This document shows positions 8,518 to 16,165 of a stretch of DNA of 64,000 bases, in pieces. The notes under the pieces are model-generated. The model was given only the letters and a program-made list of their open reading frames with translations, did no database searches and was not told the origin of the DNA. The DNA is taken from positions 310,001-374,000 of the forward strand of contig NZ_JAGJEA010000002.1 in NCBI RefSeq assembly GCF_018100805.1. The letters are read 5' to 3'. How positions within the stretch are numbered: position 1 is the first letter of the stretch; the number at the start of each line of letters is the position of its first letter. The position numbers and the translations under genes are program-made. The DNA is from Aquimarina sp. MMG016 (lineage in GTDB: Bacteria > Bacteroidota > Bacteroidia > Flavobacteriales > Flavobacteriaceae).

Positions 8518-8970
8518 ATGAAAATATTATATAGTGTATTGCTTATTTGCTTATCGTGCAATATAAGCACAGCCCAAACCTATATCGGAGATAAAAATGA
8601 AATTGAAGATATTCTACAAAACCTAGAGGATTTTTCAAGGTATGTAATGAGTTCATCATACCAAAAAATTGGAAACTCATATACGGATGATGCCAAGATA
8701 TTTCCAAATAACACCAAGATTTTGGCTGGTAAACCTGCCATTATAAATTATTGGACTTTACCGGAAGGAGTTAATATCATTCATCATAAAATTATGCCTG
8801 ATGAAATCAGAATAGTTGATAATACAGCCTATGATTATGGATATTATGAAGGTGTTACCAAAAAGATTGATGGTAAAGAAGTAACTTGGAAAGGGAAGTA
8901 TGTAATAGTATGGAAAAAGGTAAATACAGAGTGGAAGATATACCTGGATATTTGGAATGGTGTAAAATAA
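8518..8970 (+). CDS. Secreted NTF2-like (SnoaL/DUF4440-type) protein
   Basis: About 150 residues with signal peptide MKILYSVLLICLSCNISTAQ. The start at 8518 gives the signal peptide directly; an upstream in-frame ATG at 8488 would overlap the previous gene and add a polar stretch in front. The rest matches NTF2-like folds of the YybH/SnoaL/DUF4440 group: GNSYTDDAKIFPNN, AGKPAIINYW, WKGKYVIVWKKVNTEWKIYLDIWN. It is the second NTF2-like protein in the set but is only distantly similar to the first. The function is unknown. Confidence 0.8.
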   Translation: MKILYSVLLICLSCNISTAQTYIGDKNEIEDILQNLEDFSRYVMSSSYQKIGNSYTDDAKIFPNNTKILAGKPAIINYWTLPEGVNIIHHKIMPDEIRIVDNTAYDYGYYEGVTKKIDGKEVTWKGKYVIVWKKVNTEWKIYLDIWNGVK

Positions 8971-8990
8971 TCTTTATTGTATAACTATAA

Positions 8991-9036
8991 AAGCCTCAAC
9001 CCTAAAAGATAAGATAATTCCAAAGGTTGAGGCTCT
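8991..9036. terminator. Hairpin terminator between convergent genes
   Basis: AGCCTCAACC and GGTTGAGGCT form a perfect 10-bp stem with a loop of about 23 bases. It sits between the convergent NTF2-like gene and DUF4494 gene, so it could serve both strands. The T tracts are weak. Confidence 0.7.
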
Positions 9037-9056
9037 TAAGCCGAGAGATGAGTTGT

Positions 9057-9695
9057 TTACTCCTCCTCTCCAAATTCATCATATACTGCCATAGGAACTT
9101 CTACAGGAGTAAATGTAGTTATAGGATCTTCTTGTTCTTCAACTTCAGTAGTGTCATCAATTTCGGAATGTGATGTCTCGGTTTCTATTTTTTCTTCTTC
9201 GACTTCAGGAACAGAGTTTTTTATAGTATTGAACCTTTCAATTCGACTTAACTCTCCTTCCTCACCTGAGAAATAAGCAAATACATCCATAATAGGAGAT
9301 TCTGCAATCGCAGGAATTGTATAATCACCCATAGTACCATTCATTACAATATTAGTGTTATCAAAAGCTTCTTTAACATCATTACCTTGTACCAATAAAT
9401 ACATATTAGATTTCCTCTCTTTACCACTTTCTTCATCATAAGCAATTAAAGAGACTTTAGACTTAAACCAACGGTCAGAATTTTCAAAAGGGTGTATCTC
9501 AGCAAAATTTGCAACTTTTATATTTGTGATTTTAAACTCTTCACTAATATAGGCAGACATTTCCTCATTGATTCTTGATTCTGCTTCTGTATAGGATACA
9601 GCGTCTACCAAATAAGGCTCAGTAGTTACTTTCTGTACTCCAGAATCATTCATTTTTCTATACTTTATTTTGCACTCATACCAGGTTGCACTCAT
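9057..9695 (-). CDS. DUF4494 domain protein with acidic tail
   Basis: A 212-residue protein. The N-terminal 150 residues match the Bacteroidota DUF4494 family (start ATWYECKIKYRKM, then EAESRINEEMSAY, ISEEFKITNIKVANFAEIHP, SNMYLLVQGNDVKEAF). The last 60 residues are a low-complexity acidic tail (EEEKIETETS, DDTTEVEEQED), probably disordered. The family is widespread in the phylum and of unknown function; there is no signal peptide or membrane segment. A sequence TATATTCG upstream of the start on this strand is close to the Bacteroidota -7 consensus. Confidence 0.85.
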   Translation of the reverse strand: MSATWYECKIKYRKMNDSGVQKVTTEPYLVDAVSYTEAESRINEEMSAYISEEFKITNIKVANFAEIHPFENSDRWFKSKVSLIAYDEESGKERKSNMYLLVQGNDVKEAFDNTNIVMNGTMGDYTIPAIAESPIMDVFAYFSGEEGELSRIERFNTIKNSVPEVEEEKIETETSHSEIDDTTEVEEQEDPITTFTPVEVPMAVYDEFGEEE

Positions 9696-9921
9696 ATAAT
9701 TATTTTTTAGGATGCGAATATAAATTTTAAAGGAATTTCTGAAGAGTGTGATTCAAAATAGATATTCACAATTTTTGAATTATTTTTTTAAGAAAAACCT
9801 TATTATTAAATAATATAATACTTTAACCTATTATGGTATAGGTTTGCAATCCTCCTTAATTATTGTAATATTGTTTTAGATTACAAGTTATATAAATAAC
9901 TACACCATAATTTTGTATTTA

Positions 9922-10257
9922 ATGAATTTACTATTTGGAATGATTGGCCCCTGGCAAATAATATTATTGGTTATCATTATCGTTTTATTGTTTGTTTTTC
10001 CGTTCTACTTGATCTTTTACAAACAAAAAGAAAAAGAACATGGGATCCCCATTTTTGCTAAAATATTGTTGATTATTCCTTCACTTACTTGGTTAGGTAT
10101 TATTACGGGATTATATATTTTATTGAGGAAAAAAGAATACCCTGATGGTAAAGGTTATAAGTTTAATAAACACACCAGAAATTATGGTATATTTCTCCTT
10201 AGTTTAAGTATAGTTTCCACCATATTCTATATTGTAGTGAGAGGAATTACTGAATAA
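9922..10257 (+). CDS. Small membrane protein of unknown function
   Basis: About 111 residues with three hydrophobic segments: one near the N-terminus (IILLVIIIVLLFVFPFYLIF), one in the middle (ILLIIPSLTWLGIITGLYILL) and one near the C-terminus (GIFLLSLSIVSTIFYIVV). ATG 9922 is preferred over an upstream TTG. Basic loops (YKQKEKEH, RKKEYPDGKGYKFNKHTRN) lie between the segments. I do not recognise the family. It stands alone between a minus-strand gene and the next lipoprotein. Confidence 0.6.
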   Translation: MNLLFGMIGPWQIILLVIIIVLLFVFPFYLIFYKQKEKEHGIPIFAKILLIIPSLTWLGIITGLYILLRKKEYPDGKGYKFNKHTRNYGIFLLSLSIVSTIFYIVVRGITE

Positions 10258-10339
10258 AGTAGTGTCAAAAAGGTAACATTAATATGTTTTTTGACATAAA
10301 CTTTATACAATCACAAATTATTAACCTCATACCACCCAA

Positions 10340-12286
10340 ATGAAAAGCTTATTTCCTTATCTATTGATTGTTTTTACTATTGTTATAGTTTCGTGTAGTA
10401 ATGAAAGTCTGGATACTGACTTACCATCACTGATTATTGCCGATCCTGAACTTCCTGAGAATACATCTACTACACCTTGTGATTTTGATCTCTCTGATGT
10501 TACAGTTAATCAAACATTAGTTATTGATTGTGTATTAGATCTTAGAGGGGAAACTGTTACGTTACCCGAAAATGTGATTTTTGAGTTTGATAAAGGTGAT
10601 ATTATTAATGGTACACTTAATTTTACTGGTGGAGGACGGATTGATGGGCGATTACTAAATTCAAAACTTACACTGGAAGGCGATGTGCAATTAATTGATC
10701 CAACTTTTAAGTTTTATGCTTTGAGATGGGATTTGGTAGAAGGAAGTACAATTTCTGATATAGCACTGCAAAATACTGAAATATTAGAAAGAGTGATGTT
10801 TTTAACCAAATACCTTGGAGCGACCACCTTTTTAATCAACAAACTAAATGCTTTTTTCGAAGTTACCAAGGTTACCAGTACTACCTCTGACCAGAATTTT
10901 TATCCTTCGCTGGAAGCGGTGAATATTCCTTCTAATTTTACGTTAGAAATGACTGATAAAACGCATCTACGTATATTTCCGGGAGAGGCAGGAACAAGAG
11001 GAGGCACAATTCTGGCAGTAAGGGATGTAGAAAATGTAACTATAAAAGGAGGAACATTATATGGGGATCGTGATCAACGTATATATTCACCAAATGATGA
11101 TGGTCAGGAAGGAAGCCATTTATTTCATATTCATTCAGGAAGAAATATTACCGTAGATGGAATACGTTTTGAAGAAGGATCTGTAGGGTCAATTGCAATA
11201 TATTCTTTTGGATTTTCTTTTAATCCTAATTATAATCCTACCAATGGTGTTGTTATACGTAACTGTGTATTTAAGGATTCACGAAGAATGTCTATTGCCT
11301 TAACTGATGGGCGAGATATTCTTATCGAAGGCAATACTTTTATTAATAATGGTATGCCTTCTACCAATTCTGATGGAGGAGAAGTTGGTTATGCCATTAA
11401 TATTGAACCGGATCGGTTTAGAGATGATAATGGAGTATTGATGGAACGCCAAAAGGTTTTTGATGTTCAGATCAGGGGTAATACAGAAACCGGAAGCAGA
11501 GGAGGTTTTGTAACACTAACTATTGGGCAAGACCTAACCGTAGAAGATAATGATATTGGAACACGAGTAGTATACTCTCTGGTTTCGGGATCCAAAGTGA
11601 GTAATAATAGATTCACTGCATCAGGAAGCGCAGCAGATAGCTGGGCGATCTTTGCCGCAGGAAGTGGAGAAACCGTATTTGATAATGAAATTGCAGGTAA
11701 TATAATTACTGGGTATAGCTTGGGTATTGCTGCAGGATCAATAGATGCGTATATACATGACAATACTATAACAGATTGTGGAGGTGGTATCCAAATTAAT
11801 AGAGGTGCTAGGCAAGCTAGAATCATAAATAATACTATTTCTGTTACCGGAAATGGAGTCCAGGCTACTAATACCGAGGCAAATGATGTTTTGGTTCTTC
11901 AAAACACAATAACTTCAGAAGGTTTTCATGTCTATTTCGTAAATCTTAATAATACCGAAGAACACAAAGATCAAAAGGTAGTATTAGAGGATAATACCTT
12001 TATAAATAGTAGAGCTGTTACTTTTTCCAATTCTAGAGGCATTACCTTTATAGGTAATGAGATAGATGGGGGAATGGAAGTAGGTAATGTATTTAATACT
12101 CGTATTGTAAGTAATATCATAAGACCTAATGAAAGTGATGGTATCCGTTTGTTTGGTACCCATCAAAATGTGGAAGTAATGAATAATACTGTATATGAAC
12201 CTACCGGTGCTGCTCGATACATCTGTATCAATAATAATTCTGATACTCCGGAGGGTATAGTAGAAAATGGGAATACTTGTAATTAA
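10340..12286 (+). CDS. Surface lipoprotein with right-handed parallel beta-helix
   Basis: A 648-residue protein with lipoprotein signal (LLIVFTIVIVSCSNES). After a short linker, most of the chain is made of NosD/pectate-lyase-like coils, seen as repeated units such as VENVTIKGGTLYG, GRDILIEGNTFINNG, KVSNNRFTASG, AYIHDNTITDCGGGIQINRG and ARIINNTISVTGNGV. Such solenoids bind or cleave polysaccharides in known relatives, but no catalytic triad could be assigned here and no carbohydrate-use (SusCD) genes are next to it. It may be an adhesin, carbohydrate-binding protein or lyase. Confidence 0.8.
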   Translation: MKSLFPYLLIVFTIVIVSCSNESLDTDLPSLIIADPELPENTSTTPCDFDLSDVTVNQTLVIDCVLDLRGETVTLPENVIFEFDKGDIINGTLNFTGGGRIDGRLLNSKLTLEGDVQLIDPTFKFYALRWDLVEGSTISDIALQNTEILERVMFLTKYLGATTFLINKLNAFFEVTKVTSTTSDQNFYPSLEAVNIPSNFTLEMTDKTHLRIFPGEAGTRGGTILAVRDVENVTIKGGTLYGDRDQRIYSPNDDGQEGSHLFHIHSGRNITVDGIRFEEGSVGSIAIYSFGFSFNPNYNPTNGVVIRNCVFKDSRRMSIALTDGRDILIEGNTFINNGMPSTNSDGGEVGYAINIEPDRFRDDNGVLMERQKVFDVQIRGNTETGSRGGFVTLTIGQDLTVEDNDIGTRVVYSLVSGSKVSNNRFTASGSAADSWAIFAAGSGETVFDNEIAGNIITGYSLGIAAGSIDAYIHDNTITDCGGGIQINRGARQARIINNTISVTGNGVQATNTEANDVLVLQNTITSEGFHVYFVNLNNTEEHKDQKVVLEDNTFINSRAVTFSNSRGITFIGNEIDGGMEVGNVFNTRIVSNIIRPNESDGIRLFGTHQNVEVMNNTVYEPTGAARYICINNNSDTPEGIVENGNTCN

Positions 12287-12459
12287 ATCTTTAAAATGTT
12301 TCCTACATACATTTTTATTCAATGGTCATTGATCGATAAAGTGTTGATGTTCAACAAAAATTATTAGTATTATTCTTATTCATATTATAATATTTAGTTA
12401 ATTTGGAGATGTAGTTATCCCCACTATTGATTTAAGAATACTTTAAAAATGAATAGCCT

Positions 12460-14349
12460 ATGGCCTTTCAGGCAAAATTATTTATTAATGGCGAAGAGCG
12501 AAATGTATTAAATAGCTCATTCCTATACCGACAACTTATTGATCATACCGGTCGTCCTAAGACCAGTGTAAATGGTGGTCAACTTCATTTTATCCTGGAA
12601 TCTACCAAGAATGATGAATTGTTCTATGATTGGATGTTTGCAGATCATCAAACATATCAGGGATATCTGCGATTTTATGATCGTGATGGATTTAGAAAAC
12701 TATTTGATTTTGAATTTGCCAATTGCCATTGTGTAGGGTTAACAGAAAGTTTTAGTGCTACCGGCAATGAACCTTTGCGCATGGAACTTACCCTATCACC
12801 AGGTATTCAAAAAGTACGTGATCAAATCTTTGAAAAAGCCTGGAATCCTAATAATCCTTTTAAAGAGGAGGCGGTTCCCGTGACTACATTAGAGACTCCT
12901 CAAACTCAAATCACGAGAATTGCTTGGGTAAATAGTGATAGTCAAGAAGAAAACATTACTGAAATTAGGGTTACCCAAAGAGCATCACTAATTGCAGAAA
13001 TTCAAAATCCGGAAGGCAGCACAGCTACAATTACCATAGAAAAAGAAGATGGAACAGAATTCGATAGCGGCCAAAAGCAATTATCATTTACTGAATCAAT
13101 AAGCAGCGATGGTATTGTAGAATTATCTCCTTTTGAAATTAAAGAGCAATGGGAAGAATTTAAAAAAGCAGATATTGATAAATTGATAGCTAGGGTTCAG
13201 CATAATGGATCTAGTAAAACTAGTTCTTCTCTGAAAATCATTCCAAAGCCAAAAGTTTTAGTGAATTTTAGAACACATAACAACTATAAAGGTGAGTATG
13301 GATTTGATTGGATGCGTATGGGAGATACAGGAAAACCTGGTGATTCATGGTACAAAAATATCATAGGTAGCAATAAAACAGGAAGTTTTGTTCAGGATGA
13401 TAAAGAATATGTAAAGCTTGGTAAAAAATTTGAACAGCTTCCGCACCCTATAAAACCTAAGGATATTTATCTTGTCCCTGTTTTATCTCTTTATCCAAAT
13501 AAAAGTGCTAAATTTTCTTTAAAAGTAGAAGTAAAAGATTATGATGCTCAGAAGATAGAATATAAGTTTGATGATACATTGTTTACTCTTAGTAAAAAAG
13601 AAGTGTCTCATAAAACTGTTGGAAAAAAGACCTTACCTGATGATTTGGAGATTAAGTGTATTAAAGAATTTTCTACTGATCAGTATATAGAAGTATTGGC
13701 AGATGGAGAATTTGCCGGAAAGTTAAAGGTTATAGCTAATGATAAGACAAATAGATATAAAACTAATGTAGTTTTTGTTAAAGTTAAAACTGATTTGTCT
13801 GGTTCGGGAAGACCTAAAGCAACAGTTATAAGTGGAAGAGATAAAGAATTAAATAAATATATGATTCAGGCTTTAGCCAAACCCTCATATAATACTGTTG
13901 AACTTGATTTGTCAACGGATTCCACTTTTAATACAAATTTTTCTAATGGTAGTACTTTAAAGAATGCTGGTACTGATGCTTTTCAAGATCATTTAAATAC
14001 TGCACTAGCAAGTGGCATTAAAAAAGACTATAGTGACTACTATAAAATATATTTTATAAATGAAGAAGACGGAGGTTTGTATGGTAGAGCTTATGATATC
14101 CCTGCACCTAAGGCATCAAGATCAGTGATAGTTTTAAAGCCTGGGTTAACCGATAGTACCTTGGCTCATGAGGCTTTTCATGCTATGGGATTATATCATA
14201 GTTTTGATGATGATGGAGAATTTACCTTTGAGCAAAATAAGACTGATAATATTATGGATTATTCAGATATTGCAACTCCTCCTATACCAGTGATAAGTAC
14301 TTGGCAATGGCAATGGGGAGTACTTCATAAGAACCTTGACAAAGAATAA
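12460..14349 (+). CDS. TssD (Hcp-like) fused to a metzincin-type zinc metallopeptidase, probable T6SS effector
   Basis: A 629-residue protein. Residues 1-125 match TssD, the Bacteroidota T6SS tube protein (MAFQAKLFINGEERNVL, then RQLIDHTGRPKTSVNGGQ, FYDWMFADHQTYQGYLRF). A beta-rich middle part (about 150-500) of unknown family follows. The C-terminal domain carries HEAFHAMGLYH (H570, E571, H574, H580) and a Met-turn NIMDYS (Met599), the signature of metzincin-like zinc peptidases. There is no signal peptide, as expected for T6SS cargo. An enzyme carried on the tube protein is a known effector design ("evolved" Hcp); delivery and target are inferred. The next gene, 4 bases later, encodes a lipoprotein, a good immunity candidate. 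No other T6SS gene is in the window. Confidence 0.85.
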   Translation: MAFQAKLFINGEERNVLNSSFLYRQLIDHTGRPKTSVNGGQLHFILESTKNDELFYDWMFADHQTYQGYLRFYDRDGFRKLFDFEFANCHCVGLTESFSATGNEPLRMELTLSPGIQKVRDQIFEKAWNPNNPFKEEAVPVTTLETPQTQITRIAWVNSDSQEENITEIRVTQRASLIAEIQNPEGSTATITIEKEDGTEFDSGQKQLSFTESISSDGIVELSPFEIKEQWEEFKKADIDKLIARVQHNGSSKTSSSLKIIPKPKVLVNFRTHNNYKGEYGFDWMRMGDTGKPGDSWYKNIIGSNKTGSFVQDDKEYVKLGKKFEQLPHPIKPKDIYLVPVLSLYPNKSAKFSLKVEVKDYDAQKIEYKFDDTLFTLSKKEVSHKTVGKKTLPDDLEIKCIKEFSTDQYIEVLADGEFAGKLKVIANDKTNRYKTNVVFVKVKTDLSGSGRPKATVISGRDKELNKYMIQALAKPSYNTVELDLSTDSTFNTNFSNGSTLKNAGTDAFQDHLNTALASGIKKDYSDYYKIYFINEEDGGLYGRAYDIPAPKASRSVIVLKPGLTDSTLAHEAFHAMGLYHSFDDDGEFTFEQNKTDNIMDYSDIATPPIPVISTWQWQWGVLHKNLDKE

Positions 14350-14353
14350 TAAC

Positions 14354-15034
14354 ATGAAAACCTATTTTATTACATTTTTTATAGTTCTATTAAGTTGTAA
14401 TAAACAACAAAATCAACATTTGTCTCAAAAGATAAATGGATCAAAAATACAGCAAAATACCATGGAAACATTTGACATAGAAAGATTTAATAAAAACAAG
14501 GATGAAGAAGGGAATTATATTTATACAACAAATGATGGGTATACAGTTGAAGAATCTGGAGGACTTAATGATGGAGGGTTCATAAAAATCAAATATAAAG
14601 CAGCTGATGATTTTAGAGATTTTTTTAGGTTTTTCTCCAGTGGTAAACTAAAAATACAGGGGCGGTTTTACCACAACGAGTTCGACTGTAATACTTGGAG
14701 TTATTATGATGAGCAGGGAGAACTTGATAAAAAAGTAGATTATGATCAACCTTTTGTATTCCACTGGGATAAAATCAAGGCATATCTTACTCAACATGAG
14801 TGTGATTTAGAAAAAGACATTATAAGAGTGTCTCGATATACAGATGAAAATACACCTCCTTTTTGGGAATTAGAATTTAATGGAAAATACAAAAAGATAA
14901 AAGGTCGATTTGTGATTAAACTAGATGGTGTAACAGGAGAAGAAATAATTGTAAAACAATTTTTAGGAAAAAAGACTGTAGGTAAATCCGGTACTACTGC
15001 GGATTACAAAATATTGTTGAACAAGGAGGGATAA
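14354..15034 (+). CDS. Lipoprotein with MORN/YwqK-like segment, candidate immunity protein
   Basis: About 226 residues with a lipoprotein signal MKTYFITFFIVLLSCNK. I chose ATG 14354; an in-frame ATG at 14336 overlaps the effector gene and weakens the signal peptide. The middle contains a MORN/YwqK-like stretch (FSSGKLKIQGRFYHNEF then WSYYDEQGELDKKVDYD). Its location right after the TssD-metallopeptidase gene and its periplasmic lipoprotein nature fit an immunity protein against an effector acting in the envelope, but this is inference from context; relatives with YwqK-like repeats do occur beside toxins. Confidence 0.7.
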   Translation: MKTYFITFFIVLLSCNKQQNQHLSQKINGSKIQQNTMETFDIERFNKNKDEEGNYIYTTNDGYTVEESGGLNDGGFIKIKYKAADDFRDFFRFFSSGKLKIQGRFYHNEFDCNTWSYYDEQGELDKKVDYDQPFVFHWDKIKAYLTQHECDLEKDIIRVSRYTDENTPPFWELEFNGKYKKIKGRFVIKLDGVTGEEIIVKQFLGKKTVGKSGTTADYKILLNKEG

Positions 15035-15422
15035 ATGAAATATTTTATCCTTTATTTTCTTTTTGTATTTGCAGCTCGGGATTGTTCAGAGCCTCAACAA
15101 AATATTGACTTAGACATTTATGCAGCTGATGCGACAACCAAAATAATGCTGTCAGATGCAGAAATTGGCAATTATGGATTGGATGATGGTGAGAATAAAA
15201 TATGTATAAAAGAAGGTAATACAGATAGTATGAGACATCTAAAACTTATACTGGAACTAAAAAAGAAAGAAAAAAGCACAAGAGCCATTTGTATTTCATT
15301 ATGTGGTTAAAAAATCAGGATACAATACTGATACTATAAATTATAATAATCGTGGTTTTACATCTTCGAATCGAAATGAAGTTACTTTGGATACGATATA
15401 TTTAAAGAAGTTATCACCATGA
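15035..15422 (+). pseudogene. Small secreted protein gene broken by a +1 frameshift in an A-run
   Basis: The frame from ATG 15035 (MKYFILYFLFVFAARDCSEP) encodes 91 residues and stops at 15310. A second frame, opening near 15261, continues with AQEPFVFHYVVKKSGYNTDT and ends DTIYLKKLSP with TGA 15420-15422. Skipping one base in either A6 run (15259-15264 or 15270-15275) joins the two into one protein of about 128 residues whose end resembles carboxypeptidase-regulatory-like beta domains. The next gene starts in the ATGA overlap with the second frame's stop, which supports the joined frame as the real gene end. It may be a pseudogene, a sequencing error, or slippage. Confidence 0.65.
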
Positions 15423-15940
15423 AATCAATTTTGACTATTTATATTCTTGTATTATTTTCATCTTATGTGATTAATGCAGACTATTATTGCAGTCCACGTA
15501 GAATGCCCCTAAGTAAAATCAAAATTTCTAATTATAATTTGATAAAAGGTTATTTTATACCACACGACAGGTCAAACGTGCACCTCGCTAAGTTTTTTGT
15601 CCTTTCATCTAGTGATTCTCTGTATTGCGATAATCAAGCATATCCAGTATATCAATATGGTCCCTTTGGAAGTAAGTGTGAAAAATATGAAATGGGTCAA
15701 TCTCCACTACCAGATATTAATTGCGGTTCTGATAAAACCAGATACCTAATTGTTTATAAGAATAGAGGAGATGGAGAACGAATTGTAACTCCTATTTTTT
15801 ATGGAAAAGGTTTAGAAATAGATATAAACGGCGATATGATAAGAGATTATTATGAATATACATCTTTGTGTGAATTCGAAAATTACTTCATTCATAACAC
15901 TAGAAACGATAGTGTTTCGTTTTATGCCTTAAAAAAATAA
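15419..15940 (+). CDS. Secreted cysteine-containing protein of unknown function
   Basis: A 173-residue protein with a signal peptide (MKSILTIYILVLFSSYVINA). The mature chain has six or so Cys (DYYCSPRR, LYCDNQ, SKCEKY, INCGSDK, SLCEFE), probably in periplasmic disulfides. No family is recognised. It overlaps the preceding frame by 4 bases (ATGA) and ends the four-gene group that starts with the TssD-peptidase gene, so it could be another immunity or accessory protein. This is context only. Confidence 0.6.
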   Translation: MKSILTIYILVLFSSYVINADYYCSPRRMPLSKIKISNYNLIKGYFIPHDRSNVHLAKFFVLSSSDSLYCDNQAYPVYQYGPFGSKCEKYEMGQSPLPDINCGSDKTRYLIVYKNRGDGERIVTPIFYGKGLEIDINGDMIRDYYEYTSLCEFENYFIHNTRNDSVSFYALKK

Positions 15941-16165
15941 CTTGATAACCATCTGATTTTAAGGGTTTAATTTTTTTATAGTTTTCTTGTAAAAAATCAT
16001 AATTAACATAATTATAAGAGTTTTACTAGTAACATTTTCTTTTTTTGAACATAAATTGGTATAGAATTTGTTCAAAACATTTTGGGGAAATACATATGAA
16101 TATTTAGAAAAAAGTAATTGGAATGCTAATGAAATTTTAGTATTAACTTTTAAAACTTTTTTCAC

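Noticed and set aside
15259-15275. Programmed ribosomal frameshift
   Set aside because: No stimulating stem-loop or Shine-Dalgarno-like element is visible; an indel in an A-run is simpler.
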